Assembly: GCF_014898815.1 (NCBI RefSeq) | Contig: NW_026515406.1 | Span: 2,170,001-2,234,000 of the forward strand | Direction of reading: 5' to 3' | DNA: 64,000 nt | Source: Panonychus citri | Lineage: Eukaryota > Arthropoda > Arachnida > Trombidiformes > Tetranychidae | In this document: positions 26,238 through 41,700 of the stretch, in pieces | Layout of the letters: each line of letters starts with the position of its first letter | Numbering within the stretch: position 1 is the stretch's first letter | Made by a program: the position numbers and the translations under genes | The notes under the pieces: model-generated | Databases searched by the model: none | Told to the model about the DNA's origin: nothing | What the model saw: the letters and a program-made list of their open reading frames with translations, nothing else

Positions 26238-29200
26238 TCAAGAATAATTCTATTTCTCTCTCAGCGTCTTCACAATCATTTATGAGGTAGGAAGATGAAA
26301 ATAAAACAATAAAAACAAAAAAAAACTTTTTGTTCCAATGGTCATAACAATGATGATGGTGGTTGAATCTTTGGCTGAAGATGAGGTTGGGAATACTAAA
26401 GAAGATAAGAAATGAGAGAGAAAGATGATCACCATGTAGAGCTAATTCAATTTTAACAATCAAAAGAGGCAAAAAGAATGATGAAAAAGATGAATATTGT
26501 TGATAAGATGATAAACTTCATCCTCGAACTTTTTTTCTCCCCTCTTTTACATTCGAGATGTTTAATAGCATTAGAACTCATCTAGAACTAATTTATGCTC
26601 TGTTATAATGAAAGAGTTAAATCAAAGTGACAAGGACACAAATTTATCATCCTTGATTATCATCAACATCATCATCATCACTCTGACTTAACCAGCCACA
26701 AAAAAAGCAACCACAGTGTCTCATTTATGTAAATATTGATGATGATGAAAAAAAATAATGTATAAGTGGATGGGAAGTGGAAAATATTTGTAGCCTGATT
26801 AAGGTGAATACTTAAAATAAACTGATTAATAACTGTAGAGCTACTTTATCATCTTTATTATCATCATCATATCATCTTCTTCATGCTAATATTAATAATG
26901 ATAACTTACTGAACTCAAGTCGTTACATGGTAAAGTTAACTAACTATTACAAAACCATTAGAACTTTTCTCTCTCTCTCTCTCTCTCTCTCTTCAATCAT
27001 ATCCAAACAACAACATCATCTTTACCTTCCGCCCATTTTATCATTACACTTTGGAACTTTTTTCCCACCGAAAGAAAAAAAAATAGCTTTGCTCACTTTC
27101 TCAGCAAACACCATGTCTGAAATGTAACAACAAGAAGGTGGAAAAAAACACTCAGGTGAAGTTTGGAGTTTTTTTCCTCCAAGAAATTAAATTGATAGAA
27201 ATTAAATTTGATAGTTAAAGGGATGGAAGGTGGAAGAGGTTGGAGTGGGGTGGGAAAATATTATAACTCCAACATGTTAACCGGAGGTGTTACATGTTTT
27301 GACAGAATTTCGTTTATTTTTTTCCAATTTTTTCACCATGATGATAACATGTCATCTTCACCATTTGACCTAAGCAATAAAAAAAACTTATTCCATGTCT
27401 TTAGATTAAATGTCAACTCTCATGGTATTTAATAGTAGTTCTAATTTCAATTATTTCCATGATTATGATTAACTTGAACTCTTTGAATTTTCAATTTCAA
27501 ATTTCCTCTCGATTTAATAAAGACTTATAATTGAGATTTTGAGATTAACTTAATGATTGATTGATGATTAATTTAATTTCTTTTTGGAGATTTGGATGGG
27601 AAAAAAAGTTCTAACCACAAATTGTCTTTTTTCAAGTTCAGTTTGAGAGAATCTGATTACATGATATTCTGTACTGAACTATTTCAATGCTAAGTTTAAG
27701 TGAGCAGTTGAGATCAAGTCATTATCGTAAACATTATCATTGGAAATTTCGAATTTGTTTTTTTCTCTTATTCTTTTTCTTCTTCATTGAATTTCATGAC
27801 AAACTCATGAATGAAAACTCAGAGAACTCAGTCCGCCTCCTCGTCCTTTCATCAGCTCCTTCATTTTATCATTATCATCATCATCGTCATAATAACAAGC
27901 TCATTATCCTAATCATTTTAATCACAATTTAAATTTCATCATGATAATTAAAGAGCTCATTAAATTTATCTAAAACAAGGGAAACAACTGATTGTTATCA
28001 TTAATCATGATTAATTTTGCAACCAGAATGATAAATGATAAAAGTAAATATCTCAAAGTGTTATCATTGATTTTATCTCTTGAATCTTAATTCAAACAGA
28101 AAACAACCAAAGGAAGATTATCTTAATCTTAATCCCTTTCTACAGGATACCTTAAATGTTCAGGTCAATATTATCTGAAATCTTAGTTATTCATCATTCT
28201 CATGTAAGAGTCTATAAGGTTTCCGATACATGAGTTTATATCTAGATCATTATTATCATGATAATAATAATAGATTGATAATTTAGTTGAGTTTCTCAGA
28301 AGTTGATATATTAATATAACAAGTTTCAGACTCTAAGAGATGGTCAGTTTTTATGAACGGTCAACTTACAAAAGGAAACCAATTATCTTTAAATCCATTA
28401 TCCAAGATGAATAATCATCATGGATAATATTTAATATTAATTAAGTGTTACCATCAATTATTCATATCAATCAATAGATAAAAATGTAACAATATATTAA
28501 TCTAACATTACAAGAAAAAGTATTTCCTTATTCTCAGAGGTTATCATGTGAATCGCCATGTTATTGTTGTCTTTTTGTTACTTTGCATGAAGATTATTGG
28601 AATGAGTATCGATTCAGCCATATGAGTCTACTTCATGGCTATTTATTCATGAACACGAATTAACTTATGAGATTGGTGTTCAAGTTCATTGAGATGAAAA
28701 TGTTGAGTAAAGTTTTCAAAAAGTTGAGAGATTTTTTTTTATTTCTTTTAAAACTTTTCCTATTCTTTGTTCATATTTTTCAATTTCATCTTTTATAATA
28801 TGATCACCTTTTTATTATGAAATATTTTTTCAAATGTCACCATGATTCTCATGTAGGCAAGTTGAACAATCATCATCATCATCAATTTACATGTCATATT
28901 TGATTTGATTTGATGAGAAAGTTGAAAATGAAAAAGTCTATTTGAATTGAGTTGAGTTGATAAACAACAACAACAACAACAATCACAAAACGTGAATAAA
29001 CTTGTAAATGAAAACAAACATGATGATGAAGAAAAAGAAAACAATATCATCATGAAATCGTTGAGATTGATGGATTTTGGAGCATTTCTTCCTGTATTAA
29101 TATGCTTTCCACCTCTGATTCATGAATATCCTTCTAATTTTATCCCACTGAATCAAGATTATGATTAAACTTTCGCCACGCAGAGAGACAGACCAAGTGA

Positions 29201-31986
29201 AATATAATCTCAACCTAAGAGACAAGAAAAAAGTTTCAACAAAAAAAACCTCCATAGACTCAATTACGTTTGAACAATAATTCATAAAGGATAAAGTAAC
29301 TGACCATAAATGACCAGTAACTTTTAACATTTGTCCCATGAATTATCGTTGACCGCATTGGTCAGTATTTTATGTACATGATTGTATATACAATTTTTTT
29401 AAGCAAAATTTATTATCTTGTTGGTCTGTTGGGCATTTTAATGATAATCATTGAACTGTGTTGATGGTGATAATGATAAAGGCAACATCATCATCATCAT
29501 GATAAGATGAAATGATTATACAGGGTGAGAGGTGAGTATATTACTCAACTTGATACATAATAATAATATCTCATTGAAATTATTTCAATAAATTACCATG
29601 ATGATTATCATGATAAAAAAAAGTTCTAATGATTTTTTTTTGATACAATGTGTTGGTTTATCATTTGTTTTCCACTTTCATATTTATATAAAAGTTTCAT
29701 TTGATGAAAAGTAGATCAATTTAATCATAATCATGAAATTGAGCTCAACTTTTTTGCTTTAAAGTAACTTCAGTTCATTGAGATTGTTTTTTTCTACCAT
29801 GATTATTATAATAATAAATTGTTTAACCTTTTTAACTCAATTAACCTTGATGATAATTTCGTCATGATTATCATGAATGAATGAATTTGGTATATAAATA
29901 ATTTCCTTCCAAATGGATTCCATTGAATCGCCAAGAAGTGAAAATTAAAAGCTCTTATTCAATGTAATATTTACTTTTATATATCTTTTATGGGAAATCT
30001 TTTGATTGTGTAAGGAAAAAGTTCTGGAAACTATTCAGATATTACCGTTTATCTATGGTGGAGAAATTAAGAATGATAATTTGTTATTGTTTCTTGAATA
30101 TCATCAAGTATCAAGAGGGAAAAAAAGTTGAATGGTAAGAGAATCTGTCATTTAACTGAGAGAATGAAATTTTTCCCTCTTCTATCCGGATACAATTGCA
30201 CAATATCATGATGAGGATGATGATAATGGAGAGAAAGAGTTGTAAAGAATAAAAAAAAAGTTCTGCAGAAATTGCATATTCTTTTCCTTTGTTAATTCGA
30301 TTTCTACTCTTCGGAGAGGTGCGATTTTCCCACTCTCATGGTAATACTCAGATTGAGAACCATCAGTGATTTAAGATGATGCTAGAGGGTGAGATACACC
30401 GATGGGGTGGATAATTGTGATGATATCATTAGCAGAATACCTTATGATGATGAAATCATTATTTTCCCTCTTCATCATTACCATTATCATATACGGTGGG
30501 GTGGGTATGCCATTTATAATTACGAATTGATGAATGACTTTTAACTTTCCACTATCCTTGTACCCACTGCCTCTACCTCCTCCACCCTCATCATTAATAT
30601 ATCAAGTTGATTACTTTGATTAACCAACAACAATCATGATAATGATAAATATTTTTTTTTTCTGTTCAGCTTCAATTTTCAGTTTCAACTCATTTCAGTT
30701 TCATTCAGTTAATTCAGGTTAGTGATGTTACCATGGAAACAGTTTTCCTAATGATTATCATTATTAACTACTGATGATAATTAGTTAATTGTTGAATAGT
30801 AGAACCAGTGGAAACGACTACTTTTATGAATAATAAAGTTCGATATCGCAAATTTACTTTAATCAAGATGAAATTGTAATCATCATGATTATATTCATGA
30901 TGATTATCCTGAGTCCAACCTCTGAATGAAAAGTTTAGTCTAATTAACAGTCAATAAATAATTAACCTGACCAGTTAGACTTAAATCAGAGTTGAATCAA
31001 TAGAGACAATTACTCTGATAGCTTTTGATTGGTGAACGAAAAACTTTTCAAACTTGAACTTTTTTCATTCAGTTCAAACATGAAGAGATAAAAAATCATC
31101 TTCATCAGCAGTTAATTGTTATTATTTACATTGACCATTGACAATAACCATGTAATTGTAGCAAAGTTAAGCAAAAAATATACACGCACACATGAGCAAC
31201 TATCATGAAGAAATATAAAAAAAAAGTTCATTCAGAATCTAAGTTGTATGTTGAGTCACGTTCTTTGCATATAATATATTTATCATTGAATGAGATGAAT
31301 TTTCTTACAGGTAATGAAAAGACTTTGAAACATCAAATACAATAATAATCATAAAGGGAAAAGTAAATAGCTAAACTCATGATAAAGTATCATGAATGAT
31401 GATTGAACAATTGGATACCATGAGAGAATCGAGAAATAAAATTTAGATGAGGTCACCAAACTATTATCTTTATATTGATAATGTTTCAATCTCAATGTTA
31501 AAAGTATTCAAAAAGTTTCAACTCGAATCTTATAAGCTTATTGAACTTTCTCGCTCTCTCACTTAGCGAGTAAACTGATAATTTTATCATCAATAGTGAC
31601 AAGATATAAATAGAGAGATATAGTGAAAAATAAAAAATATTTCATGATGAAATTGAATACACTTGGAGGATAGATAGTGTTACGATACAATATAATTATG
31701 ACTCTTATATAACAACATGATATGAGCTGAGGGTAAAAATATCACCAATTTTTACCTGACTTGAATGTATGATTAGCAGTTGGTGATGGTATAAAGGTAG
31801 AGCTTGAAAATTCAAATTTAATGCAATATTATGAGATAGAATCATGGAGATTGATTAAGATAAGGATCTGAATCTTCTGATCCAATTGACTATTTAACTG
31901 AATATCTCAAGTTAAATCAACTGAATTCAAGTCAATTGCAATACACTCCATCTTATTACCTCTACCAACCTTCCACCATTCACTCA

Positions 31987-31989
<3 letters not shown>

Positions 31990-32018
<29 letters not shown>
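31990..32018. repeat. (CT)n microsatellite
   Basis: About 14 perfect units. Confidence 0.95.
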
Positions 32019-32021
<3 letters not shown>

Positions 32022-33575
32022 TTTCTCCCTAATACAATCTTCCTTCTTAACTTTTGACTCCAAGGCAATCCTTTCATGAGATCTGAATCCATAGAAACAT
32101 AAGTTCAGGTTCAATCCTAAAGCAGAAACTAAAAGAAAAGCAAAGCTCAATTTCGCCTTAGATCATCTAATTTCTACCCTAACAAACTCGGCCCACCCTA
32201 ACCTTATTTACCTATTATCGGAAATTCATGAACGGAATTTTCAATTCACCATATTATACCTCCTTCAAACATCAATCTTTAAACACAAGAAAATTAAAAA
32301 CCCACCGGCAAACTTTTTTCCCTCTGCGATAAACTTTTAAAATAAAACTTTCATTCACATTTCATACTCGTATTCATTAAAGTAAACGTCACCAACATCC
32401 TCATCAGTATAATACAATGAATATCAATCAACTAGAAAATATATTAATTAACCTTTTATCCTACTTCTCCAATTCTCAATCCTTACCCAAATGAATGGTT
32501 TCCAATGCGTATAATTACAATAATAAATTGATATCAATTGATTCATCATTATGATGAATGAAGACAAAAAGTCATCTCTACGCTCAAGATTGATTTAGTT
32601 TCTTTAATGGCTATTATTTTATCATCATCATGAATAATGAACTCGAAATAAAATCAGACTAAATGAACTACTTTAGTCCCTCAGCATGGTTACAATGATT
32701 TATTGGTAATACATATTATGGTTACCATAGTATTAATACAAACATAATTAAACTAACATAATGCTTATAAGCACCAAACTCACAATTGATCATTTGATAT
32801 CTAATGAAACTGGTCGCTTGAATTGCTCAAGAACACACTTAAGTTCTGAGCAAAAATCTGAACATTTAGATCTGAAAAAGTGCTAAAAGTACGGTACCTC
32901 AAAGGACAGTAGTTCAGTGATGGAATGAAAAGTTACGGTGAAGTAACTATTTCCTCTTTCTGTCTCCCTTATCTTTTTCATCATCAATACTTTCAATTCT
33001 GATCCACATAACATGTTTATCATCATGTAAACATGATGATTATGAGAGTGATCATCAGAATTGTAAGAAAATATTGAAAGAAAAGCAAAGAAATCGAATT
33101 TGATAGAAAATGAGGAAAACATGTTAACGGTAAATTCGATGGTTGGTAGGATTTTTTTCGCTGAATCTTATTTCTATTGATGATTTTCTTTTCTGAATGG
33201 AAACTTTTTGTTCCTCTTATTCCCTCTCTCTTTCTCTTTCTCTTCTACATTGTAAGTAAACATTATTTCTCCCTCGATTTCACCCACTCCCGATCTCCAC
33301 CCCAATCCAAACAAATATCTTACTTTCTTCTTGATTGTTAAAGTCAAAATTGATGATTATTTTATGGATTACATTGAACCGAGTGATAACATTATTACCA
33401 TAAAAACAATTGGATAAGCCGAATCAACAATGGAAATCAACATGATAATCAGCATATTCAGTAACTGAATACTATGAGGTTGGCTCGATAGAGTGTGGCA
33501 CAATTGTTTTGATTGTAATTATTTCATTAAAAATATTACTATTTTATTACTGCCACCATTATCGCCGCAAGTGAG

Positions 33576-33632
33576 GTTTGGGTAGTGATCGGTACTGCAA
33601 CTTCCAGTAACACTGTCCCCCCTTTTTACTAC
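33576..33632. repeat. Dispersed repeat, copy 1 (relative at 57659-57716)
   Basis: A GC-richer island matching 57659-57716 in direct orientation at roughly 85 percent by eye; both share GGTACTGCA, ACACTGTCC and a TTTTTACTAC end. This copy lacks the opposite palindrome arm, so it looks like a fragment of a foldback-type element. Confidence 0.6.
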
Positions 33633-33776
33633 CCTGAGTTGAGTTTTCACACATGAACTCGAACTACTAATATAATGGTTATGATAATTATCATAAAATT
33701 AGAAACGAGAAACATGGTTTTTCATTCATAATTACCATTATTATCAATTTCACAACATTATTCATATTTATTTTGA

Positions 33777-33813
<37 letters not shown>

Positions 33814-36800
33814 ATTAACTGTCACCATGATGAAAGGAGGAAGAAGACCAGGAAGAAGATGATGAAAAACCATTACGATAACCATATTAAAGTGTATCCT
33901 CATCATCTTAATGATAAGGTAATTAAAGTAATAGCAAGTAAACTGAACAGAAAATGGGAAAAGGATGTTTAAACATTATCATTATCATCCCTCTATCAAC
34001 AGTATGTCACTCATGTAAAAACTCAACCCAACAAGTATATTTATATATAAATGAAACTATTTTTATCACTGGTCAGTATTTAATCTTCATCCCATCGTAA
34101 TGTTAAACCATCATCCAAATACTGGACATAGAAAATTTTTGCTACCTCATCTTGTTGTATACATAAAATGTATGGAGAAATAAATATTATTACTTCCAGC
34201 TAAGTAAAAGTATTTATATCAAGTTAGGTTGATACATTTTATTGACCACACAGGATTGACCAACCAACTTAACAAGCATTTGGTCAGTTGCTTAAACTGT
34301 TATCATTTATATCAGTTTTGGTTATATCTTTTTTATCATCTTTGACTTTGTTATCATTATAGCATTTAATGTAACTTCTTACATCATATGATGAAAATGA
34401 TAGAGATGGTGAATAAAACTGGATACCCTACTCTCTATGTGTCCAGTTGCCTTTCAGTATCAATGAGAAATCCTACTGACCAAAAACTAAGAAAAAAGAA
34501 TAACAAAAATCATCTGATGTTATTTATTGATCTTAAAATTTAACTTGTAAAAATTTTCACTAAGTTTTAATCGCGGATTCTAATAAACCTCTCGAATTTT
34601 CAATTTGGAGCTTTCTTACTCCATCTTGAATCAGTTTTCTTCATTAGTTATCATGAGGCTCATGTTATGAGTCGTGATCATCTCGAGTATGATTAGTATT
34701 AATCCTGTTAACGATCACTGATTATTATGATTGTTATGTGTAATTGGAAACAATTTTCTGATTTAATTTCATTTTTTTCCCTCTATTTATTTCACCTTTA
34801 TGATAATCATTAACATCATCTCTTGATAAATTATCATCTTTATCATTAGTCGTCATAATAATCAAAACTAATCGTATGTTGTTGTTGATAATGATCGTAA
34901 TCAACAACAACAATCAATACTAATGATGCTTACGAAGTAGATTTTGTTTTTTGTCTTGATTGTCTTTCTCTCTGTATTGATATCGATTGTCCAAATGATT
35001 AATGTTAATCAATTGAAACAATTGCTCTGATTTTGCAGTTCTTTAATCATCTCTATTATTATTGTTATCTGAAAGCTAAAGACTATGTTGATTTAACATG
35101 ATACTATTAGAGGGAATTGGGTAAGTTAATTGAGTATTGAGTAACAATTAAACCATTAATGAATTTACATTGTATAAGAAGACTAAGAATATTGTGTCTA
35201 TGGAAATCAAATTGTTGAATTAAGATTGAGATTTTGATTTGTTTTCTTGTTTACCTTTTTATAGCTTGGTGATAGCCTGACTGGTGAAAAAAGTGACCGA
35301 TGGTCAACATTTATCCAATATGATTGATTGTTATATATTGTTGTAATTGGTGTGTGTTGATTATTATTAAAGTTTTCAATCAACCAGCAACAAGACACAT
35401 TACCGTTAGTTTTGTAATATGTCAATATGATCATTTGATTACAATGTACATGAAGAAAAGGAGGTAAAACTGATGATGGTCATTTTGTTTGTGTGTGTAA
35501 CTTTCAAGTCAATTTAAGTATTTACAAGGAAAATCAATCAGAGTCTCACCTTTTTCTAATACTCTTATATTATCATCACCATCAGATTTTGACCATTGGT
35601 CAAAGGAAAAGAGAAAAGGATTTAGCACATTAATCAAAAATAATGTGTACCCAGAAAGTTGTGGTCATCTTATTGTATTATAAGAAACTGGATTAAGATG
35701 GTCAAGATAATAATACTCTCTCTATCTTTCTCTTTCTCTATCTCTGTAAACTTTGTCTTATGTTTTTCATTTTCAATTCTAACCAATTTTATGAATGGAC
35801 TTGTAAGAGTGATAAAAATTTGATGTATCTTTTTCCTTATATCAGAATTGAAATATTTTCCTCGTATTATAATTGCCGAGAGTTGGTATCGAATTGAATA
35901 CCTTTCATATTGGTACAATTTACTAACTTTGTTTCATTTTTTCATGATTATCATGATAATACTAGTATTGGATAAGGTTCACCGTTGTAATAATCGTTTT
36001 CATTTGTATCTTTTTGAAGCTCTTATATTATTATTATCTTAATCTTTATCGGTTCACAGTTTTCCTGTTGTTCATCGGAATCATCAGCCATTTATCCCAA
36101 TGAATTAAATGGTTTAGTATTGAAAGTTAAAGGCGATGGGTATTAGATAAAAGGTGGATTACTTCAATCAAGAAGCTAATAGGGATGAGAAAGATAAAGA
36201 GAAGATATCGGGAGAGAGAGAGACTATTCTTACAAGAGGTATTCAAGATTCATCTTCGTCTTTATCTTCCTTCTTATCCTTATCCTCTTCCTCTTCCCTT
36301 AAATTTATATATAACAATAGTCGAAGGTGGCGACTGAAACATTTTACTGAAATTCTGATGATAATATAAGAGATATGTCTTCATCCTAATGATACCAAAT
36401 CAATTAGGATTGAGAAATAAAAGAAAGACAAAAAGAAAGACGATAAAGTGATGCAGGGATGATGATGATGATGATAATATAGATGAGAAAGAGGAAGAAG
36501 AGTGGGAGTGGGAGTGGATTCTTGTGTGATAGTTTTCATGATTAGGTAAAATAATGTCACAGATAATTTAAGTGAACATCATTTCTATTGCTTTTGTTGT
36601 TATTTTAAGGCTAGTAGTTTGCACAATAATCCATCATCAACATCATCCTTATCATCATTATCATGGCTGTAATGAATAAATACACTTGAAGATGTACTTT
36701 CATGGGAAACAATTCAGAGAATCAATATGAAGCTCATTGATAATAAAGAGAACAATATTTTCTCTTATTAAAATTACTCAAATCAATTGACCACGGACAA

Positions 36801-38007
36801 CAAATATTGATCACTAATTGTCACAAATAAACAGTTAATTAACCGATAAAATCAGTTGTGTTCATTTGGTGATTATTTTTTGAAATTATTTTGCGTTTTG
36901 AAAATGAAAAATGTCATCAAGAGTCTGATGAGGAATCTTGATAACAATTGGCTTGGAATTTGTTATGAATTATCCAAATTATGACCATTAATATTGGAAA
37001 TTATCAGTTTGATCAGTTGGTTATATTTAAATACAATAAAATGATCTACTTGCATATTATGTAGACTTTAAATATCTTCACGATTGAAATTTGGATCTAA
37101 TCATTGGACTTGAAACGATAAACCAAAAACCAATATAAACTTTGTAAGGTAAACTTGTCAAGTTTAAATTTCACTTCCTTGTTTTCACCCAACTAACCAC
37201 ACCCTTTGTCTCTTTCTGTGTGATATTACATTTAACTCCTTCCTGAAAACGAGAGTTAAATCAAATCAAATTAAATCTCAATTGTATATGTGTTTTGCTT
37301 TGTCACCCATGTGTTTATCAACTGAAAGAAAGCATCACCATGATGATGAGGAAGGAAAAAGAAGGAAAAGAAATGGATGAAAATAAAGATTGGAGAAATG
37401 AAATAATTTTCTTTTCTTTTTGTTCTTGCTTTTAAAGTTTCAATTCCTTTGATGTTGTATCAATGAATTCACCATTGATTCGGATGTTTTGATAAAATGT
37501 TATCGGGGAAAGAGAGAGAGAGAGATGAGGTGGGAATGGTGATAAAAAGTTTCTTAACAGTTGAAAAGTTGTTCAATGTGATTCCTTTGGTTCATTGGTT
37601 AAGGTAAAAGTTTCTGATTGTTCAGATTTCATCATGTTTATTTTCATGTGAATGTTGTACTGATGAAATGAAAGATACTGGAAATGATGTGAAAGATAAA
37701 CAAAAATTTTAAAATCTCTCTCTTTGTCAGTCCGAAACCATGGAGTCATTTTTTTATTCATTCTGTGATTGTTATTTTCATAGAAATTAAAATTCGAACA
37801 TGAAAAAGTTCTAACTCTTAAAATCTTTAGAAACTTTTGATGAACTTTGAAAGCCAACTTGTTACATGCTAGTATTTTCCTATTAGTTTGATATTAAAAT
37901 TTGATGAAAACTCAAAAATCAACTAAAGTTATTTTTTTTCATTACAATCGGAAACTCATAATTTTGAATTACACTTTTACTTTTCATTCATATTAATTGC
38001 TTACTAG
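33633..38007. other. Gene-poor stretch
   Basis: No supportable gene. Contains a (CT)n/(CTTT)n compound repeat at 33777-33811 and a (GA)n tract at 37510-37525. A plus-strand frame at 35848-36042 includes a hydrophobic segment after an acceptor-like TATATCAG, but lacks a good donor or recognisable motifs. Confidence 0.5.
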
Positions 38008-38198
38008 AGAAGACAAATGATCCCATTGTGGAGATATACTCAAGTCATATTTCTCAAAAGAATTTAAATTTTGAATATTACAATAATAGAGACGATTTTT
38101 ATATTGAACGAAGCCAACCTAGTGAACCAAAGTCCACTGTTCTAGCATCTCGACCCGATAAATTTACCAGAAAAAGTGGAGAAGCTGTTTCCATCTAG
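38008..38198 (+). CDS. Orphan terminal-exon candidate, unknown protein
   Basis: After a good acceptor (TTGCTTACTAG, 37997-38007) the frame stays open for 62 codons to TAG 38196-38198. The peptide is mixed in composition, not repeat-derived: it contains TNDPIVEIYSSHIS, NNRDDFYIERSQPSEPKS and ends SGEAVSI. The last three residues (Val-Ser-Ile) fit a class II PDZ ligand, as found on some membrane receptors. No upstream exon on the plus strand was recognised, and the neighbouring glutamate receptor runs on the other strand. It could be the last exon of an unseen gene or a relic. Confidence 0.35.
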
Positions 38199-38638
38199 TT
38201 TGCTCCATAGGAACTAATGTTCGTCTGCTGGTGACATCTCTTGGCTAGAAAATTAGTTAATTGGTAGTTCGTCAAAATATTTTTTTAATTGTTTCATTTT
38301 TCCGATTGAATGAATTTTGTGTTTTGAAAGTAGAAAAATAATAAAATTTGATTGCAAATGTTATGGAGTAAAAGAATCTTGATTATATTGACTTTTACAA
38401 CAAGAAATCTGTACTTTTATTATCGTAATTAATGATTCAATAAACTTGATTACTATTGATTTATAATAATAATTGTTCAATGGGTTAATTTGGTTCTGGT
38501 AAAATGATCAGCCATTCAAATATTAGATGAACAAATTTTAATTGATTATTTATTGAGCATCTAAAGAAATGGAAAGAAAGAGAGAAATAGGAAATTAATT
38601 AATTGCTTTGAATCAATGATTCAATTTAATTAACTTAC

Positions 38639-38707
38639 CCGTTCAAAATAAGGTGCACCGGTAATTGATATTTTAACATTGGTCTTCATTGCTTGATAAA
38701 GTGATAC
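38639..38707 (-). CDS. Glutamate receptor exon: start of cytoplasmic tail
   Basis: Acceptor TGTAATTTAG, donor GTAAGT; 23 codons, VSLYQAMKTN to GAPYFER. In-phase with the TM4 exon. At least one more exon should follow at lower coordinates; none was identified with confidence. Confidence 0.7.
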
Positions 38708-41700
38708 CTAAATTACAGTCAAAACAAATAAAGGTAAGCAATTAAAATCAGATTACAGTTCGAGCATAAATAATTAACATTGCAAGTTAATTGTTACAAT
38801 TAAATCTACCCCCGAAACATCGTAGTTAACCAGGAATAGGAACAAATTACCAAATGAAAAACTATTAGAGAAAGATAATCGAGATCGAAGCAAAAAAGTC
38901 CGAACTGTAAATTTAAGAACATTTATAATTTTCAACTTTATTTTTCTCTCTCTCTCTCTTCCCCTCTCTACCACTGTCTTTCTTGCTCTCATCCCAAATT
39001 TCATCATCTTCATCGAATAACTATTATTTACCAAGCGAAACTATCGATATGTCAATAACAGAGACACATAAAGTTTCAGTTATAATAAAATCGGTTCAAT
39101 GTTAACTATTAGTATGAGAAAAAAACCAACTCATTCCCATGATATCATGAAGATGAATATCTACCCTTATCCCACCTCATCTCCTTCCTACCTTTTTTTA
39201 TTTACTTAAACAAATTGATGAAGATAATGTGTAACTGATGATTCTGATTGTGCTTTCTATGATTTCTCATCAACTCAACATGATTATCAAGATTAGATTT
39301 CATTGAATTCTGATTCATTTGAAACGATTTCTTTTCAATTTAATTTCAATTCAATACATTCACTGAATGATATTTATCATCCATATACACACTGGAAGTA
39401 TCTTCTGACAAAAGGACATTGTCGATAAATATTATCTCATGAAAGAGAGAGAGAGAGAGAGAGAGAGATAAAACGAAGTCGAACTTTTTTTCGTCTTTTC
39501 TTTTATCATTCACCTTTTTACTAAATGCTGTCAAGTAAATCTGTTAATAGATCATCATGATCATCGTCAAGGGAGGCAAAAAGATGGTATGAATGATGAT
39601 CATGATGATTTTGGAAAGAATGATGAAAGAAGAGCAGAAGAAAAAGTTCCAAAAAAACTGGATTCACTTCTCCACCAATGGTCAACTCACCTTCTTCCGG
39701 TTTGCTTCTATCTGTGATTGCCAATAGAATTCAACAAAAGCGACCAACATAGCGAGCAATAAGCCGCCGATGAGAATATAAAAACATCCCGCCACGTTAC
39801 CCAAAGTCAACTCACTCTGACTCGATTCCTTTTACAATAATAGTGACAGAGTAACAAAATATCAGAGAGAAAAATCAATCCAAATGATGCGTAAATGCTT
39901 ACAAACTCATAATAATTCTGATAGTTTATCATGAAACTGTAATTGTTTTCCTCATGAGTTTTCAGAATTACCTGTCATCTTGTTAATGTAAGTGTTTAGG
40001 GAGACTAAATTAACTTTCATCAATTGAAAGGCAAATGGATCAATCAATTTAATCAATTTATAACTCACTAAGGCCCATCAAAAGCAATTACATACAATTT
40101 CATTCATAAAAGTTCAGATCAGAATCAGTTAACATCATGAAACTGCGAAACTGTAAAGAGACTCACCTTACTGTCTTTACTCTTACATTCTGATCTATCA
40201 TACCACCATTTATTTTCGAGTTTGGTCAGGTCTCCGTTCTCTTTGAGTGCTAATATCTCCAAATTTAATCGAACTCTAGAAAAGAAGGTGAAACAAAAGG
40301 ATTTTTTTCAAAATTTCGATACTTTTAGAAAAGTTCAAAATACCTCAATGGTGATCCAAGAGGTGTTGCTACCCCGTATCCTTTAGCATCCAAATTACGT
40401 CCAACTTTCATAGTATCACAGGGTTTTCGTTCATTGACATAATCGTTTTGTGTTGATTCAATTAGAAAAGCATATTTTCCCTTGGACTCTCGAACCCGTC
40501 TTATTCCCTCAGAGTAAGTGTCCACAAATACATTCGGACGTTGAGTCATAAACTCCCACATACGCACATAAACAGCAATTTTAGATCGCTAGACAAATAG
40601 GAAGAGAGACAGAGAAGAAAAAAATTACTTAATAACCTTTAAGGTCTCAAGTTTCATTTCTTGGAAAAATAATTGAACATTGGAAAGGATTGTGTATCAT
40701 TGAAGGTTAAAGCAAGTAGAATATTTATTTATTTCAATCCAAGACTCTTAAGGCAATGAAAAGAACGTAATTGAAATCAGAAAAATTTAGATATATAATC
40801 ATTCTGAAAGCTCAGACACATTCATTCTGAACCGGAGATTGGAGCACATCCGAATTTGTATCAATAGTTGATGAATGACCTTTGAGAGCAAGTTCGAGAG
40901 AGAAATATCAAGATGGAAAAAGTTTCAACACTAAGGCATGTTTCCTTGATGAAAATACATCTACAAATGAATTGTTCATCAGAATCAAAGGCAAATAATG
41001 AATCTGGATGATGATGATGATGATGAAGACGAAAGAAAAAAAATAAGAGCTCACTATACAACAGAAAAATGCTTTTACCAGAATCAACTTGAAATCCTCA
41101 TGAGGGTTTTTTTCTCCATCCTTTTTCATTTCATCCACATCATCCAGCTCTCTCTCTCTCTCTTACTCATTTTCAAGTTAGTTTAGAAGACGAAGAAGAT
41201 GATGAGAAAATTGTAGATAGACTCTGAACATTTCATCTCATGAACCCAACTGACTACCACAAGATTTTCACTAATCTGCTGTTTCTTGGAAATAAATATT
41301 ATCTTGATTATTTTTCTGCTATAAATATGATTAATTTTATAATGGACTTGGTTAGGAATCAATTTTGAAACATTTTGGATACGAGATTGAGGTTAAAGAA
41401 TATGATCATAAGCAGATGATAATATTCTGTCATAAACAACAGAATTGTGTATATACTCAGTAAAAGTATCCAACAAAAGACGATGATGACATAAAGGGTT
41501 GGCAATGGAAAGGGAAATAATAATAAACTTTACGGTGAAATTCTGGATAATATTATTCGGAATCTTTGCCTGCAAGCATTTGGACAGAAGTGATATCATC
41601 ATCATCATCATCCTCAAGAAAAAAGTACAATAAGTTTCAATTGATTCCAGTGCTTCAATTTGATCCTTCTCAAACTTATCATCTCCTCATTTTCTGACAA

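Larger units (their letters stand above)
24501..33500. other. Gene-poor stretch with simple repeats
   Basis: No coding region recognised. Contains (TTG)n/(GGT)n at 25078-25110, (TC)n at 26202-26234, 26968-26992 and 31990-32018, and a short (CAA)n at 28965-28981. Open frames here are composed of simple-repeat translation (runs of Ser-Leu, His or Ile) and are not called. Confidence 0.6.

Noticed and set aside
35848..36042. Plus-strand frame with a membrane-like segment after an acceptor-like site
   Set aside because: Donor is weak, no recognisable motif and no partner exons.
36154..36369. 71-codon plus-strand frame
   Set aside because: Ser/Leu run from simple repeat, no supporting signals.
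38260..38290. Minus-strand acceptor followed by 25 in-phase codons as last glutamate receptor exon
   Set aside because: Short, no family similarity, overlaps the better plus-strand exon candidate; left uncalled.
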